Origin: Ruminococcus flavefaciens
GTDB lineage: Bacteria > Bacillota > Clostridia > Oscillospirales > Ruminococcaceae
NCBI GenBank assembly: GCA_023667045.1
Contig: JAMPAU010000001.1
Span: 569,803 to 633,802, forward strand
Reading direction: 5' to 3'
Length of the DNA stretch: 64,000 nt
In this document: in pieces, positions 51,133 through 59,411 of the stretch
How the letters are laid out: each line of letters begins with the position of its first letter
Position numbering within the stretch: position 1 is the stretch's first letter
Notes under the pieces: generated by a model
The model's database searches: none
The model's input: only the letters and a program-made list of their open reading frames with translations
What the model was told of the DNA's origin: nothing
Made by a program: the position numbers and the translations under genes

Positions 51133-51174
51133 AGCCCTAAAGTAACTCAGAAAAATTGCTTTAGGGCTTAGTTA
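51133..51174 (+). terminator. terminator after comFC
   Basis: AGCCCTAAAG (51133-51142) and CTTTAGGGCT (51159-51168) form a perfect 10-bp stem with a 16-base loop, followed by TAGTTATT. It also separates the convergent gene at 51178. Confidence 0.8.
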
Positions 51175-51177
51175 TTA

Positions 51178-51411
51178 CTATTTGTTTCCGTATTTTTTTA
51201 TTTTTTCATAAAAATACTGACAGGCTTCTGATTCATTTTTAAATTTTTTAATTCCAGAACAATTTCCTTTTTCGCTATAATATACAATCCAATTATCATC
51301 TTCTGAGGTAAGGCAATAAGTTTCATTAGGAAGTCCGCCTTTCATTATTGAATAACAATCAGAAGGAATATTTTTACTTTTTATCATTTTTTCAAGTTTT
51401 TTTATATCCAT
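51178..51411 (-). CDS. small hypothetical protein, 77 aa
   Basis: A basic soluble protein (KKLEKMIKSKNIPSDCYSI, then ETYCLTSEDDNWIVYYSEKG and ACQYFYEKIKKYG). The strand-rich middle and helical ends resemble small immunity-like folds, but no match is recognised. It lies 11 bases after the CtpA gene on the same strand and is more AT-rich than its neighbours, which may mean recent acquisition. Confidence 0.65.
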   Translation of the reverse strand: MDIKKLEKMIKSKNIPSDCYSIMKGGLPNETYCLTSEDDNWIVYYSEKGNCSGIKKFKNESEACQYFYEKIKKYGNK

Positions 51412-51422
51412 TTTTATATTAA

Positions 51423-52592
51423 TTATGTGCCTGTTATTTTTGATGTTATTATTTCGACAGCTTTGTTGTATTGTTCGTCTGTATCGTCCGTATTTTCAAC
51501 AACATAGTCCGGAGTAATTCCGATATCGTCGTAACATTCAGAGCGTGTTGTTTTATACTCGGCAATAGTTAGAATTACAGCACCACCGTTGGACATTTCA
51601 GTGGTGGACTGCATAACACCCTTGCCGTATGTCTGACTGCCGATAATCTCGGCTTTTCCGAAGTCTTTCAGCGAGGCGGTAAAAAGTTCGCCTGCACTTG
51701 CCGTATGACCGTTTACCAGTACAACCATAGGGAGATTAATTTCTGATTCGTCGGAATATACGATAGTTTCTGAGTGACCGTCGCTGTATTCGGCGGTTGC
51801 AATTATTCCCTCCGGTAGTAAAGGGTCAAGACATTCCTCAAGAGAAGTGAGAAGACCACCGCCGTTTTCACGGACATCAAATATAATACCCTTTGCACCA
51901 TTGAGAGTAAGCCTTTCAAGCACATCAATAAACTGCTGTGAGGTATTCTGCTTGAAACCAGTTATTTTTATATAGCCGATATAGCCGTTGAGCATTTCAC
52001 CTGTAACTGTTACTACTTCAATAGGTCGGCGTGTAAGCGTGTATGATTTGTCAGCACCGTCATGGCGTACTGTAAGGGTTACCTCTGTGCCGTCCGTACC
52101 GGACATAAGATTTATTGACTTTTCAAAGCCTGTTTCGAGTACATCGTTTCCGTTCACTGAAACAATCAAATCGTCTGCCTGTATGTCCGTTTCGCTTACC
52201 GGAGAATTGAGCATTATTCCGGCAATCTTTATATAACCGCTTTCGTCTTCTTGCAGAGTAAGCCCAAGACCTGTCAGTTCTCCGGCATTTTCGCTTTTTT
52301 CGTCAACGTACTCGTCAGCAGTAAGGTATTTGGAATATCTGTCGCCCAGTCCCGAAACATAGCCTTTTAGAATGCCGTCGTTTATGTCGTTTTCGTCAAT
52401 ATCTCCGTAGAAGTTTTCATGCACGAAAGTGTCCATTGCCTGCAAAGAACCGTACTTTCGGGCTTTTTCGTTTACATCAACGACCTTTTTGTTAAAACTT
52501 TGCAGAGAGAAAAAGGAAGTCAGAATAAATGTCACGGCAGAGGCTATTGCAATAAGGCTTATCGCTAACCCAAGACTGATTTTTTTATTCAT
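51423..52592 (-). CDS. ctpA: S41 carboxyl-terminal processing protease (CtpA/CtpB-like)
   Basis: A 389-residue protease with an N-terminal membrane anchor (~6-28), a PDZ domain (~95-180: GLGLTLQEDESGYIKIAGIM, ADDLIVSVNGNDV) and an S41 domain with the catalytic dyad in NGHTASAGELFTASL (Ser, ~300) and SQTYGKGVMQ (Lys, ~325). It degrades or activates exported proteins. It lies directly after two FtsEX-linked hydrolases, so it could control their turnover. Its product ends 11 bases before a small gene. Confidence 0.93.
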   Translation of the reverse strand: MNKKISLGLAISLIAIASAVTFILTSFFSLQSFNKKVVDVNEKARKYGSLQAMDTFVHENFYGDIDENDINDGILKGYVSGLGDRYSKYLTADEYVDEKSENAGELTGLGLTLQEDESGYIKIAGIMLNSPVSETDIQADDLIVSVNGNDVLETGFEKSINLMSGTDGTEVTLTVRHDGADKSYTLTRRPIEVVTVTGEMLNGYIGYIKITGFKQNTSQQFIDVLERLTLNGAKGIIFDVRENGGGLLTSLEECLDPLLPEGIIATAEYSDGHSETIVYSDESEINLPMVVLVNGHTASAGELFTASLKDFGKAEIIGSQTYGKGVMQSTTEMSNGGAVILTIAEYKTTRSECYDDIGITPDYVVENTDDTDEQYNKAVEIITSKITGT

Positions 52593-52611
52593 TATATCAT
52601 CGCTTTCTGTG

Positions 52612-52640
52612 TAAAGAAACGGGCAGTGTGTTTACTGCCC
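52612..52640 (-). terminator. hairpin between the M23 hydrolase and ctpA
   Basis: GGGCAGT and ACTGCCC (52621-52640) form a 7-bp stem with a 6-base loop, followed on the minus strand by GTTTCTTT. It may act as a partial terminator lowering ctpA expression. Confidence 0.55.
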
Positions 52641-52649
52641 ATTTATTTT

Positions 52650-54497
52650 TTATTGACTTACGTAATCAAGTGGGTTCTGCTGAACGCCGTTCACACGTAC
52701 TTCAAAGTGAAGATGTGCGCCGGTTGACCAGCCTGTAGAGCCTACAGTACCAATAACCTGTCCCTGCTGAACATAATCGCCGACTGAAACAGATGCAGAT
52801 GTCATATGTCCGTAGAGTGTGGAATATGTACCGTCGTGCTGGATTATTACATAGTTTCCATAACCACCTCCACAGCCACAGCTTGAAGTCTTGGCGTAAT
52901 TGTGGGTACATGAGTTGCTTACATATGTAACAGTACCTGCCTTTGAAGCACATATTGAACCGCCCATTATTCCGGCATCGCCTATGTCAATACCCTTATG
53001 CTGAGTACCCCATCTCTGTGCAAACGGACTTGATATATAATAGAATCCCGGTGTAGGCCATGTAAAGCCAGATGGTGACGGTTGAGCTACAGCAGTAGTG
53101 GTTGTTGTGGTGGTAGCGGAAGTTGTAGTAGTTGTAGTGTTGGTTGTGGTTACAGTTGTAGCAGAGGAAGTGCTTGTAGTGGAAGTAGTTGTAGTGGAAG
53201 TAGTTGTAGTGCTTGTTTCCGGAATATCAGAATATGTAGTAGTTGTTGTGGTGGTTGTATAAACCGGCAGGGCAGTAGTTACAATAGTAGTGGTAGTTGT
53301 TGTGGTAGTCTGCTGTGCTAAGATTTCTGCCTGTCTTGAAGCTTCTTGTCTTTCGAGTTCACGGGAGGTTTCCTGTCTTTCAAGTTCACGGGAAGTTTCC
53401 TGTCTTTCAAGTTCACGGGAAGTCTCCTGTCTTTCAAGTTCACGGGAAGTCTCCTGTCTTTCAAGTTCACGGGAAGTCTCCTGTCTTTCAAGTTCACGGG
53501 AAGCCTCTTGTTGCCTTTCAAGTTCACGTGACGCTTCTTGTCTTTCAGTTTCTCTTGACGCTTCCTCAATAGCTAATCTCTTTTCGTTTTCGATTCTTTC
53601 AGCCTCTAAACGTTCAGCCTCTTGCTGTTCTGCAATACGTCTTTGTTCTTCCTCGTAACGCCTCTGAGCTTCTTCGGCGTGACGTTGGATTTCAGCCTGT
53701 ATCATAGCTTCTTCGTTTTCGAGAGCGTCAAGGTACTGCTGAGTTTCCTCTTTGGACTGGTCAAGGCGTATCTGTTCAAGCTGTATTCTGTCAATAATTT
53801 CCTGTGTCTGTTCCATTTTTGCATTAAGCTGAGTAATTTCATCTGCTTTTTCGCTGACCTTTTTTTCCTGTTCTTCGAGTTTCATCTGAAGTGAAAGTTT
53901 TTCAGATTCAAGGTCTTTTTTGGATTTTTCAAGCCCGTCAATTTCGTCAAGGAGCTTGTTAATGAGTTCTTCGTCATAAGATGCGATTCTGTTAACCATT
54001 TCTACTCTTGACATTATGTCATAGAAACTGGCAGAACCTAAAACAACTTCGGCGAGGTTATCGTTGCCCGAAACATACATAGTGCAAAGACGCTGTTTAA
54101 AGAGTTCGATGTTGCTGTTGATGAGTTCCTGCTGTATTCCGATATCAGAATCAAGATGACTGATATTGGATTCTGTTTTAGCTATGTCGTCATTCAGCTT
54201 GTCGAGTTCGTTGTTGAGCAGAAGAATATTCTGCTGAATAAGATAAATCTGGTCTGCGAGGGTTTCCTGATAGGCTTTCTGACTTGCCTTGTCGCCCTCC
54301 AGTGAGTTCATCTGAGCTTCATACTCAGCAATTTTAGCCTCATTTGCTTTTCTTTCCTCTTGAATTTCTGCTATAGTCTTGGCTGAAACGTCTGTATGGT
54401 TATCTGTCATTGAGGGATAACCTGCAACTATTCCGGCAGAGAGTGCGGAGCAGGTCATAAAGGCAAGAATTTTTTTAACTATGATTAACTTTTTCAT
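52650..54497 (-). CDS. FtsEX-linked M23 hydrolase with coiled coil and Thr-rich linker
   Basis: A 615-residue secreted protein. It has a signal peptide (~1-30), a long coiled coil (~35-310, PcsB/CwlO type), a tandem 9-residue repeat region (ETSRELERQ, ~312-395), a Thr/Ser-rich linker (~400-480), and a C-terminal LytM/M23 domain with HKGIDIG (first zinc His and Asp) and HLHFE. It should cut peptidoglycan crossbridges when its coiled coil is activated by FtsEX. ATG 54497 is chosen, giving a normal signal peptide; an in-frame ATG 36 bases upstream is possible. It is a paralogue of the next gene upstream. Confidence 0.92.
   Translation of the reverse strand: MKKLIIVKKILAFMTCSALSAGIVAGYPSMTDNHTDVSAKTIAEIQEERKANEAKIAEYEAQMNSLEGDKASQKAYQETLADQIYLIQQNILLLNNELDKLNDDIAKTESNISHLDSDIGIQQELINSNIELFKQRLCTMYVSGNDNLAEVVLGSASFYDIMSRVEMVNRIASYDEELINKLLDEIDGLEKSKKDLESEKLSLQMKLEEQEKKVSEKADEITQLNAKMEQTQEIIDRIQLEQIRLDQSKEETQQYLDALENEEAMIQAEIQRHAEEAQRRYEEEQRRIAEQQEAERLEAERIENEKRLAIEEASRETERQEASRELERQQEASRELERQETSRELERQETSRELERQETSRELERQETSRELERQETSRELERQEASRQAEILAQQTTTTTTTTIVTTALPVYTTTTTTTTYSDIPETSTTTTSTTTTSTTSTSSATTVTTTNTTTTTTSATTTTTTTAVAQPSPSGFTWPTPGFYYISSPFAQRWGTQHKGIDIGDAGIMGGSICASKAGTVTYVSNSCTHNYAKTSSCGCGGGYGNYVIIQHDGTYSTLYGHMTSASVSVGDYVQQGQVIGTVGSTGWSTGAHLHFEVRVNGVQQNPLDYVSQ
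53336..53560 (-). repeat. 27-bp tandem repeat array inside the M23 hydrolase gene
   Basis: A unit close to TCCTGTCTTTCAAGTTCACG plus GGAAGTC is repeated about eight times (five nearly identical), coding for E(T/A)SRELERQ. The units are in frame and extend the coiled coil, so copy-number change would lengthen or shorten the stalk without frameshift. Not a CRISPR array: there are no spacers. Confidence 0.9.
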
Positions 54498-54530
54498 TAT
54501 AAGTAGCAGTCGCTGACTGCTGTCTCCTTT
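54495..54530 (-). promoter_or_regulatory. hairpin between ribosome binding site and start of the M23 gene
   Basis: AAAGGAG (minus strand, 54524-54530) is 26 bases from ATG 54497. AGCAGTC (54515-54521) and GACTGCT (54505-54511) form a perfect 7-bp stem with a 3-base loop in between. Folding brings the effective spacing to nine bases. Confidence 0.5.
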
Positions 54531-54544
54531 CATAAAAAACTGTT

Positions 54545-55984
54545 TTACGGACTGATGTAGTCGAGGGGGTCGGTATCAACGCCGTCTATACGGAGTTCAA
54601 AGTGCAGGTGAGGACCTGTTGACCAGCCAGTAGAGCCGACTGCACCGATTTTCTGACCCTGCTGTACGTAATCGCCTACAGAGACAGTAGTATAAGCCAT
54701 GTGACCATATACAGTGGAATATGTTCCGTCGTGGGAGATGATAATGTAGTTTCCGAAATCACCGCCACAGCCACAGCTACCCTCTTTTCCGTAATTGTGT
54801 TCGCAGGAATTATTTACCGATATAACAATACCGTCTCTTACTGCACATATGTCAGCACCGTCAATATCAGCGTCGCCTATATCAATGCCCCTATGCTGTA
54901 AACCCTCACGCTCGCCATGATAGCTTGTGATATAGTAGTAATTAGGGGTAGGCCATATATAAGGCTGGTCTGACGGGTCGGGAATAGGCGGCTGAACGGA
55001 TTCAGTCTGTGGGGGAGTTTGCTGTTCAAGCCACTGCTGATAAAGTCTGTCCTGTTCTTCTTTCTGCCGTTGTAATTCCTGTTCCTGCTGTTGTTTCCGC
55101 AGTAATTCTTCCTGTTTACGTCTGAGTTCTTCTTCTTGTTTACGTCGCTGTTCTTCTTCGTATTTTTTCTGAGCTTCTTCAGCCTTACGTCTGATTTCCT
55201 CTTGAATTTCCTGCTCCTGACGGTCGAAATCTGTACGGAGTTTTTCAGCGTCTTCTTTTGAGTTCTGAATTTTAGTCTGCTGGGCGTTTATCTGCTCAAC
55301 GACAGACTGAGACTGTGCCATTTTGTCATTGAGGGACTGTATTTCAGCAGTTTTCTCCGATTTTTTAGATTCCTGTTCAGCAAGTTTTGATTCAAGGCTT
55401 TGTTTTTCTGTCTCAAGGTCTTTTCTGTCTTTTTCTAAATTATTTATATCGTCCAGAATTGAGTTTATAAGTTTTTCGTCATATTCCGCCATATTGTTGA
55501 CAACTTTTACTCTTGTCATCATATCATAGAAACTGACAGAGCCGAGAAGTACGGAAACCATATTGTCATTGTCTCCGGTAACATACATGGCACAAAGACG
55601 TTTTTTGAAAAGCTCAATACTTTCGTCAATCTGTTTTTGTCTTTCAGTTATGCTGTAGTCGAGGAATTGAATATTATCGCCTGCACGTGCTATATCACTG
55701 CTGAGTTTATCAAGTTCTTGATTTATAAGTGATATATTTTCCTGAATAAGCGAAATCTGTTCAGCGAGGGTCTGCTGATAAGCCTGCTCGCCGGACATAC
55801 TTTCACCGAGTTCAGAAATCTGTTTTTCGTATTCAGCTATTCTTTCCTCGTTTGCTATTCTTTCCTCTTGAATTTCGGGTATAGTCTTGGCTGAATCTTC
55901 CTGTGACGGAAAAGACACAACCATTCCGGCAGACATAGCCGAACATATCAGAAAAGAAAAGATTTTTGATAATATTTTTTTCAT
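54545..55984 (-). CDS. FtsEX-linked M23 hydrolase (CwlO/PcsB/EnvC-like)
   Basis: A 479-residue secreted protein with a signal peptide (~1-28), a coiled coil (~30-315), a Gln/Glu/Arg-rich segment (~270-315), a short Pro-rich linker and an M23 domain with HRGIDIG and HLHFE zinc motifs. It follows ftsX by 24 bases, the classical position of the hydrolase regulated by FtsEX. ATG 55984 gives a standard signal peptide; ATG 56008, directly next to the ftsX stop, would add eight residues. A duplication gave rise to the downstream paralogue, which has gained repeats and a Thr linker. Confidence 0.92.
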   Translation of the reverse strand: MKKILSKIFSFLICSAMSAGMVVSFPSQEDSAKTIPEIQEERIANEERIAEYEKQISELGESMSGEQAYQQTLAEQISLIQENISLINQELDKLSSDIARAGDNIQFLDYSITERQKQIDESIELFKKRLCAMYVTGDNDNMVSVLLGSVSFYDMMTRVKVVNNMAEYDEKLINSILDDINNLEKDRKDLETEKQSLESKLAEQESKKSEKTAEIQSLNDKMAQSQSVVEQINAQQTKIQNSKEDAEKLRTDFDRQEQEIQEEIRRKAEEAQKKYEEEQRRKQEEELRRKQEELLRKQQQEQELQRQKEEQDRLYQQWLEQQTPPQTESVQPPIPDPSDQPYIWPTPNYYYITSYHGEREGLQHRGIDIGDADIDGADICAVRDGIVISVNNSCEHNYGKEGSCGCGGDFGNYIIISHDGTYSTVYGHMAYTTVSVGDYVQQGQKIGAVGSTGWSTGPHLHFELRIDGVDTDPLDYISP

Positions 55985-56008
55985 AGCCGTCTGCCGTACT
56001 CCTTTCAT

Positions 56009-56917
56009 TCAGACATTAATGTGCTTTCGTGTGCTTATTACACTTCCGACAGCTCCGACAAGCGAACCTGCAAGCAGATAACCTAAAAGCACATATATTC
56101 TTATATCGGAAAACGGGATAATATTTCCCATGTTAAATACCCTCATAAGTGCCGGCTGTGCCGTAAGTATTCTGTATACAGAGCGGTATATAGCCCATGT
56201 TATAAAAAATGCACCTGTTCCGGAAAAGAACCCTGTAACCATGCCCTCAACAAAGAAAGGCATACGTATAAATATGTTGTTTGCACCGACATATTTCATA
56301 ATCTGTATTTCCTCACGGCGTGCATAAACGCTTGCTTTTGTCGTATTTGAAATCATAATCATTGATACAACGGCAAGGGCAATTATTACCGCACCTGCTA
56401 TAAGCGTAGCCATACGTCTCAGCTCTATAAGAAACTCAGCAACCAGTGTGGGAGAGTCTACTTCTTGAATATCCGTTATCATAGATATAGAATCGGTGGT
56501 ATCGTCCATTCTGGAAATATCCTTTATTGTTACGCTGAAACCGTCCGGCATGAAGTCGTATCCCTCAATGTAATTGAATATTGCACGACCTCTGCTGTCA
56601 ATTCTGTCACGCATACGCTCCAGAGCCTGTTGTTTTGAGATATGCTCAACGCTGTTTACGTTGTCGAGGGCAGAAATTTCAGCTTCTACTTCTGCAACTC
56701 TTTCTTCCGGAGTGTTTATATCAAGGTAAACCGCTATTTCGTTCTGGTCGTTAAGACCAGTAATCATTGAGTTGATATTTATATAGAAAAGTCCGGCAAC
56801 CCCTACAAGCAGTAATGATATAAGCAGTACACAGAAAGTAGCAAAAGCCATCATTTTGTTTTTCCAGATATTTTCAACGCCTTGGTCGGCAAGATATTTA
56901 AAACCGCTTAACTTCAT
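56009..56917 (-). CDS. ftsX: cell division ABC transporter permease FtsX
   Basis: A 302-residue protein with a cytosolic N-terminus, a first membrane helix (~25-47), a large outer loop (~48-175: NEIAVYLDINTPEERVAEVEAEI, EGYDFMPDGFSVTI), and three C-terminal helices (~185-210, 230-255, 270-295). It transmits ATP-driven movement of FtsE to the outer hydrolase. Its start overlaps the ftsE stop by four bases. Confidence 0.95.
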   Translation of the reverse strand: MKLSGFKYLADQGVENIWKNKMMAFATFCVLLISLLLVGVAGLFYININSMITGLNDQNEIAVYLDINTPEERVAEVEAEISALDNVNSVEHISKQQALERMRDRIDSRGRAIFNYIEGYDFMPDGFSVTIKDISRMDDTTDSISMITDIQEVDSPTLVAEFLIELRRMATLIAGAVIIALAVVSMIMISNTTKASVYARREEIQIMKYVGANNIFIRMPFFVEGMVTGFFSGTGAFFITWAIYRSVYRILTAQPALMRVFNMGNIIPFSDIRIYVLLGYLLAGSLVGAVGSVISTRKHINV

Positions 56918-58014
56918 GATGCACCTCCCTGTGACTGTTCCATAATAGCCGAAATAATTTCGTCGGGGTCGGCATTTTGCGAAGTACTTTCAAGCGAGGC
57001 TATCAGCTTGTCAACGTCGTCTTCTTCCTTGACTGCAACAGCTGGCTTTTCTGCAACAGGATTTACAATAATCTCCTCTTGAAAAGTTGTCTGAGACTGC
57101 ACAGTCTGAATTTTTTCATCAGCAGGAGAGGAAACAGGTACTTCCAGTACTTCTTCTTTGTAGGGTTCAGTTTCCGGCTGTACGGTGTCAGTTTCTTCTG
57201 CAAATTCTTCTTCTTCGTCGCTGAAGTCAATATCGGGAAATTCCGATTCTCCTAAAAGTTCTTCAGCGTCTGTGCCGTCGTCTTCAGTGAAACTATCGGG
57301 GACAGGCAGTATAGCCGGTTCAAAGTCTGTCATATCGTCTGAGCTACCGGCGACAATTTCGTCAAATACTATCTGACCGTCGTTGATATTTATGATACGA
57401 CCGCCGAAGTGTCTTACAAGGTCATGCTCATGAGTTACCATAAGTATTGTAGTGCCTTGGTCGTTTATGCCTTTGAGGAGTTCAACAATTTCGTATGAGA
57501 GTTCGGGGTCTATGTTTCCGGTCGGCTCGTCAGCAATTATAAGCTGAGGGTCGTTTACCAAAGCCCTTGCGATAGCTACTCTCTGCATTTCACCGCCGGA
57601 GAGTTCATCGGGGTATGAGTTTACTTTTTCCTGCAATCCTACAAGCCCGATAACATACGGCACACGCTTGCGGATAAATTTAACAGGTGCGTCAATGACA
57701 CGCAGTACAAAAGCTATATTTTCGTATACGGTCATTGACGGTATAAGCCGGAAATCCTGAAATACAAATCCGAGTGTACGCCGAAATTCCGGAATCTTGC
57801 TTTTTTTGAGACTGCTCAGATTATAGCCGTTTACGGTAACAGAACCGCTTGTAGCGTCTATTTCTTTCAGGAGCAGTTTAATCATGGTACTTTTTCCCGC
57901 ACCTGACGAACCTACAACAAAAGCAAAGTCGCCGTCGTTTATTTTGAGACTGACATTGTTTAGTGCGTCAACACCGCTTGAATAAGTGACAGATACGTTT
58001 TTAAGTTCTACCAA
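56914..58014 (-). CDS. ftsE: cell division ATPase FtsE with long acidic C-terminal extension
   Basis: A 366-residue protein. Residues 1 to ~225 are a normal FtsE (Walker A GSSGAGKST at ~36-44, signature LSGGEMQRVAIARAL, Walker B LIIADEPTG). The remaining ~140 residues are acidic and low complexity (DFSDEEEEFAEETDTVQPE) ending in DPDEIISAIMEQSQGG. Most FtsE proteins stop near 228 residues. The tail could bind division proteins such as FtsZ or be regulatory. It is the first gene of ftsE-ftsX-M23-M23-ctpA. Confidence 0.93.
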   Translation of the reverse strand: MVELKNVSVTYSSGVDALNNVSLKINDGDFAFVVGSSGAGKSTMIKLLLKEIDATSGSVTVNGYNLSSLKKSKIPEFRRTLGFVFQDFRLIPSMTVYENIAFVLRVIDAPVKFIRKRVPYVIGLVGLQEKVNSYPDELSGGEMQRVAIARALVNDPQLIIADEPTGNIDPELSYEIVELLKGINDQGTTILMVTHEHDLVRHFGGRIININDGQIVFDEIVAGSSDDMTDFEPAILPVPDSFTEDDGTDAEELLGESEFPDIDFSDEEEEFAEETDTVQPETEPYKEEVLEVPVSSPADEKIQTVQSQTTFQEEIIVNPVAEKPAVAVKEEDDVDKLIASLESTSQNADPDEIISAIMEQSQGGAS

Positions 58015-58043
58015 AAATTTACACCTACCTTAAAATATGTATA

Positions 58044-58062
58044 GCGGACAGGTTAAGTCCGC
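58044..58062 (-). terminator. small hairpin between the CdaR-like gene and ftsE
   Basis: GCGGAC and GTCCGC form a 6-bp stem with a 7-base loop. No clean T-run follows, so termination would be weak and readthrough into ftsE is possible. Confidence 0.35.
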
Positions 58063-58077
58063 CGAACTTATGGGCGG

Positions 58078-59163
58078 TCAGAATTTTACAGGGTTAGCGG
58101 ACAGGTACTTCTTAACCATGAGTGCTATCTTGAATATTATAGCGTGGTCAAATTCACGCAGGTCAAGACCTGTGAGCTTCTTGATTTTTTCAAGTCTGTA
58201 AACGAGAGTGTTTCTGTGTACAAAGAGTTTTCTTGATGTCTCAGAAACGTTAAGATTATTTTCAAAGAATTTCTGTATTGTAAAGAGTGTTTCGTGGTCG
58301 AGGGACTCAATACTGCCTACCTTGAATACTTCATGCAGGAAAGTCTCGCAAAGTACGGTAGGAAGATGATAGATAAGCCTTGCGATGCCGAGATTGTCGT
58401 AGCTTACGATAACCTTATCAGTATCAAAAACCTTGCCTACTTCAAGAGCCATCTGGGCTTCCTTGAATGAACGTGCAAGCTCCTTTACGCCGACAACTGC
58501 TGTGCCGATACCGACGTTAACTCTTGTGTAAAATTCACTGCTGAGAGTGTCGGCAATAGAACGTGCGAGTTTTTCGAGGTCTTTGGAGTCAACTGTGCTT
58601 TTGAGTTCCTTGACAAGCACTATATCGCTTTCTGTGATATTGAAGACAAAATCCTTGTTCTTGTCGGGGAAAAGGTTCTGAATAACATCATAAGCGGAAA
58701 TATCATTTGCAGAGATTATTCTTATGAGGAATACTGCACGGCTGATTTCGGCATTGAAGTGAAGTTCACGAGCCTTTATTACAATATCACCGGGAAGAAC
58801 GTTATCAAGGATAACATTCTTTATAAAGTTGTTTCTGTCGTATTTTTCGTCATAGTACTGCTTGATGTTTGAGAGGGTAATAGAGAGAATGCTTGCGTAC
58901 TTTGCGGCAGAATCGTCCACGCCCTCAACAAAAACGGCATAGTCGGGCTTTACCCTTGAACCAAACGGCTTGTATGTAAAGCCGTCTCTTATAAAAATAT
59001 CATGTGAATCGCTGAGGTCGAGCGAAACAAATTCATTTGTAGTACCCACACGTGTGAGGTCACTGCAAGCTATGATTGTGGCTGTCTCGTCTACAACTCC
59101 TATTGTTGCGTCGATAGTGTCACGCATCTGATGCACTAAACCTTGAAATAATCTGTTGGACAT
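58078..59163 (-). CDS. CdaR/PucR-type transcriptional regulator
   Basis: A 361-residue regulator with an N-terminal sensor region (LVHQMRDTIDATIGVVDETATI, ~9-30), a middle GGDEF-like CdaR domain (~130-270) and a C-terminal PucR helix-turn-helix (FFENNLNVSETSRKLFVHRNTLVYRLEKIK, in parts, ~300-340). It resembles sugar-diacid regulators by family, though in Clostridia such genes are common in front of division genes and their ligand is unknown. An AT-rich region full of TTACA motifs lies upstream and may hold its binding sites. Confidence 0.88.
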   Translation of the reverse strand: MSNRLFQGLVHQMRDTIDATIGVVDETATIIACSDLTRVGTTNEFVSLDLSDSHDIFIRDGFTYKPFGSRVKPDYAVFVEGVDDSAAKYASILSITLSNIKQYYDEKYDRNNFIKNVILDNVLPGDIVIKARELHFNAEISRAVFLIRIISANDISAYDVIQNLFPDKNKDFVFNITESDIVLVKELKSTVDSKDLEKLARSIADTLSSEFYTRVNVGIGTAVVGVKELARSFKEAQMALEVGKVFDTDKVIVSYDNLGIARLIYHLPTVLCETFLHEVFKVGSIESLDHETLFTIQKFFENNLNVSETSRKLFVHRNTLVYRLEKIKKLTGLDLREFDHAIIFKIALMVKKYLSANPVKF

Positions 59164-59411
59164 AGATTTTAAATCCTTTCTCTTTATTAATATGTATTGT
59201 TTTTTTTAAGGACTTGTTAATAGTTTCCTGATATATTACAGATTGTAACATATTTTTGAGGTCTATTTGTTAACAAAGTGTTAATTTTTTTGATTTTGAT
59301 GTACGGAAGTTACAAATTGAAGTGTTAGTTTTGTGATAAAAATTACAAAACAAGTCTTTTTTTGTAACCAAAACGTAATTTAATCTGATACAAAATGTAA
59401 TCTTTTTCCGG
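59164..59411. promoter_or_regulatory. AT-rich regulatory region with many TTACA/TGTAA motifs
   Basis: No gene is seen in these 248 bases between argS and the CdaR-like gene. At least eight TTACA or TGTAA pentamers in both orientations occur, e.g. around 59235, 59310, 59343, 59361 and 59395, together with GTTAACAAAGTGTTAA near 59270. No standard promoter was recognised with confidence. The cluster could be an operator array. Confidence 0.45.

Noticed and set aside
53336-53560. CRISPR-like regular repeats
   Set aside because: Units are contiguous 27-mers without spacers and are in frame within a coding region.
53290-53658. Long plus-strand frames over the M23 repeats (Cys/Ser-rich and Val-rich products)
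   Set aside because: They are antisense shadows of the 27-bp repeats and Thr linker; no ribosome site and meaningless composition.
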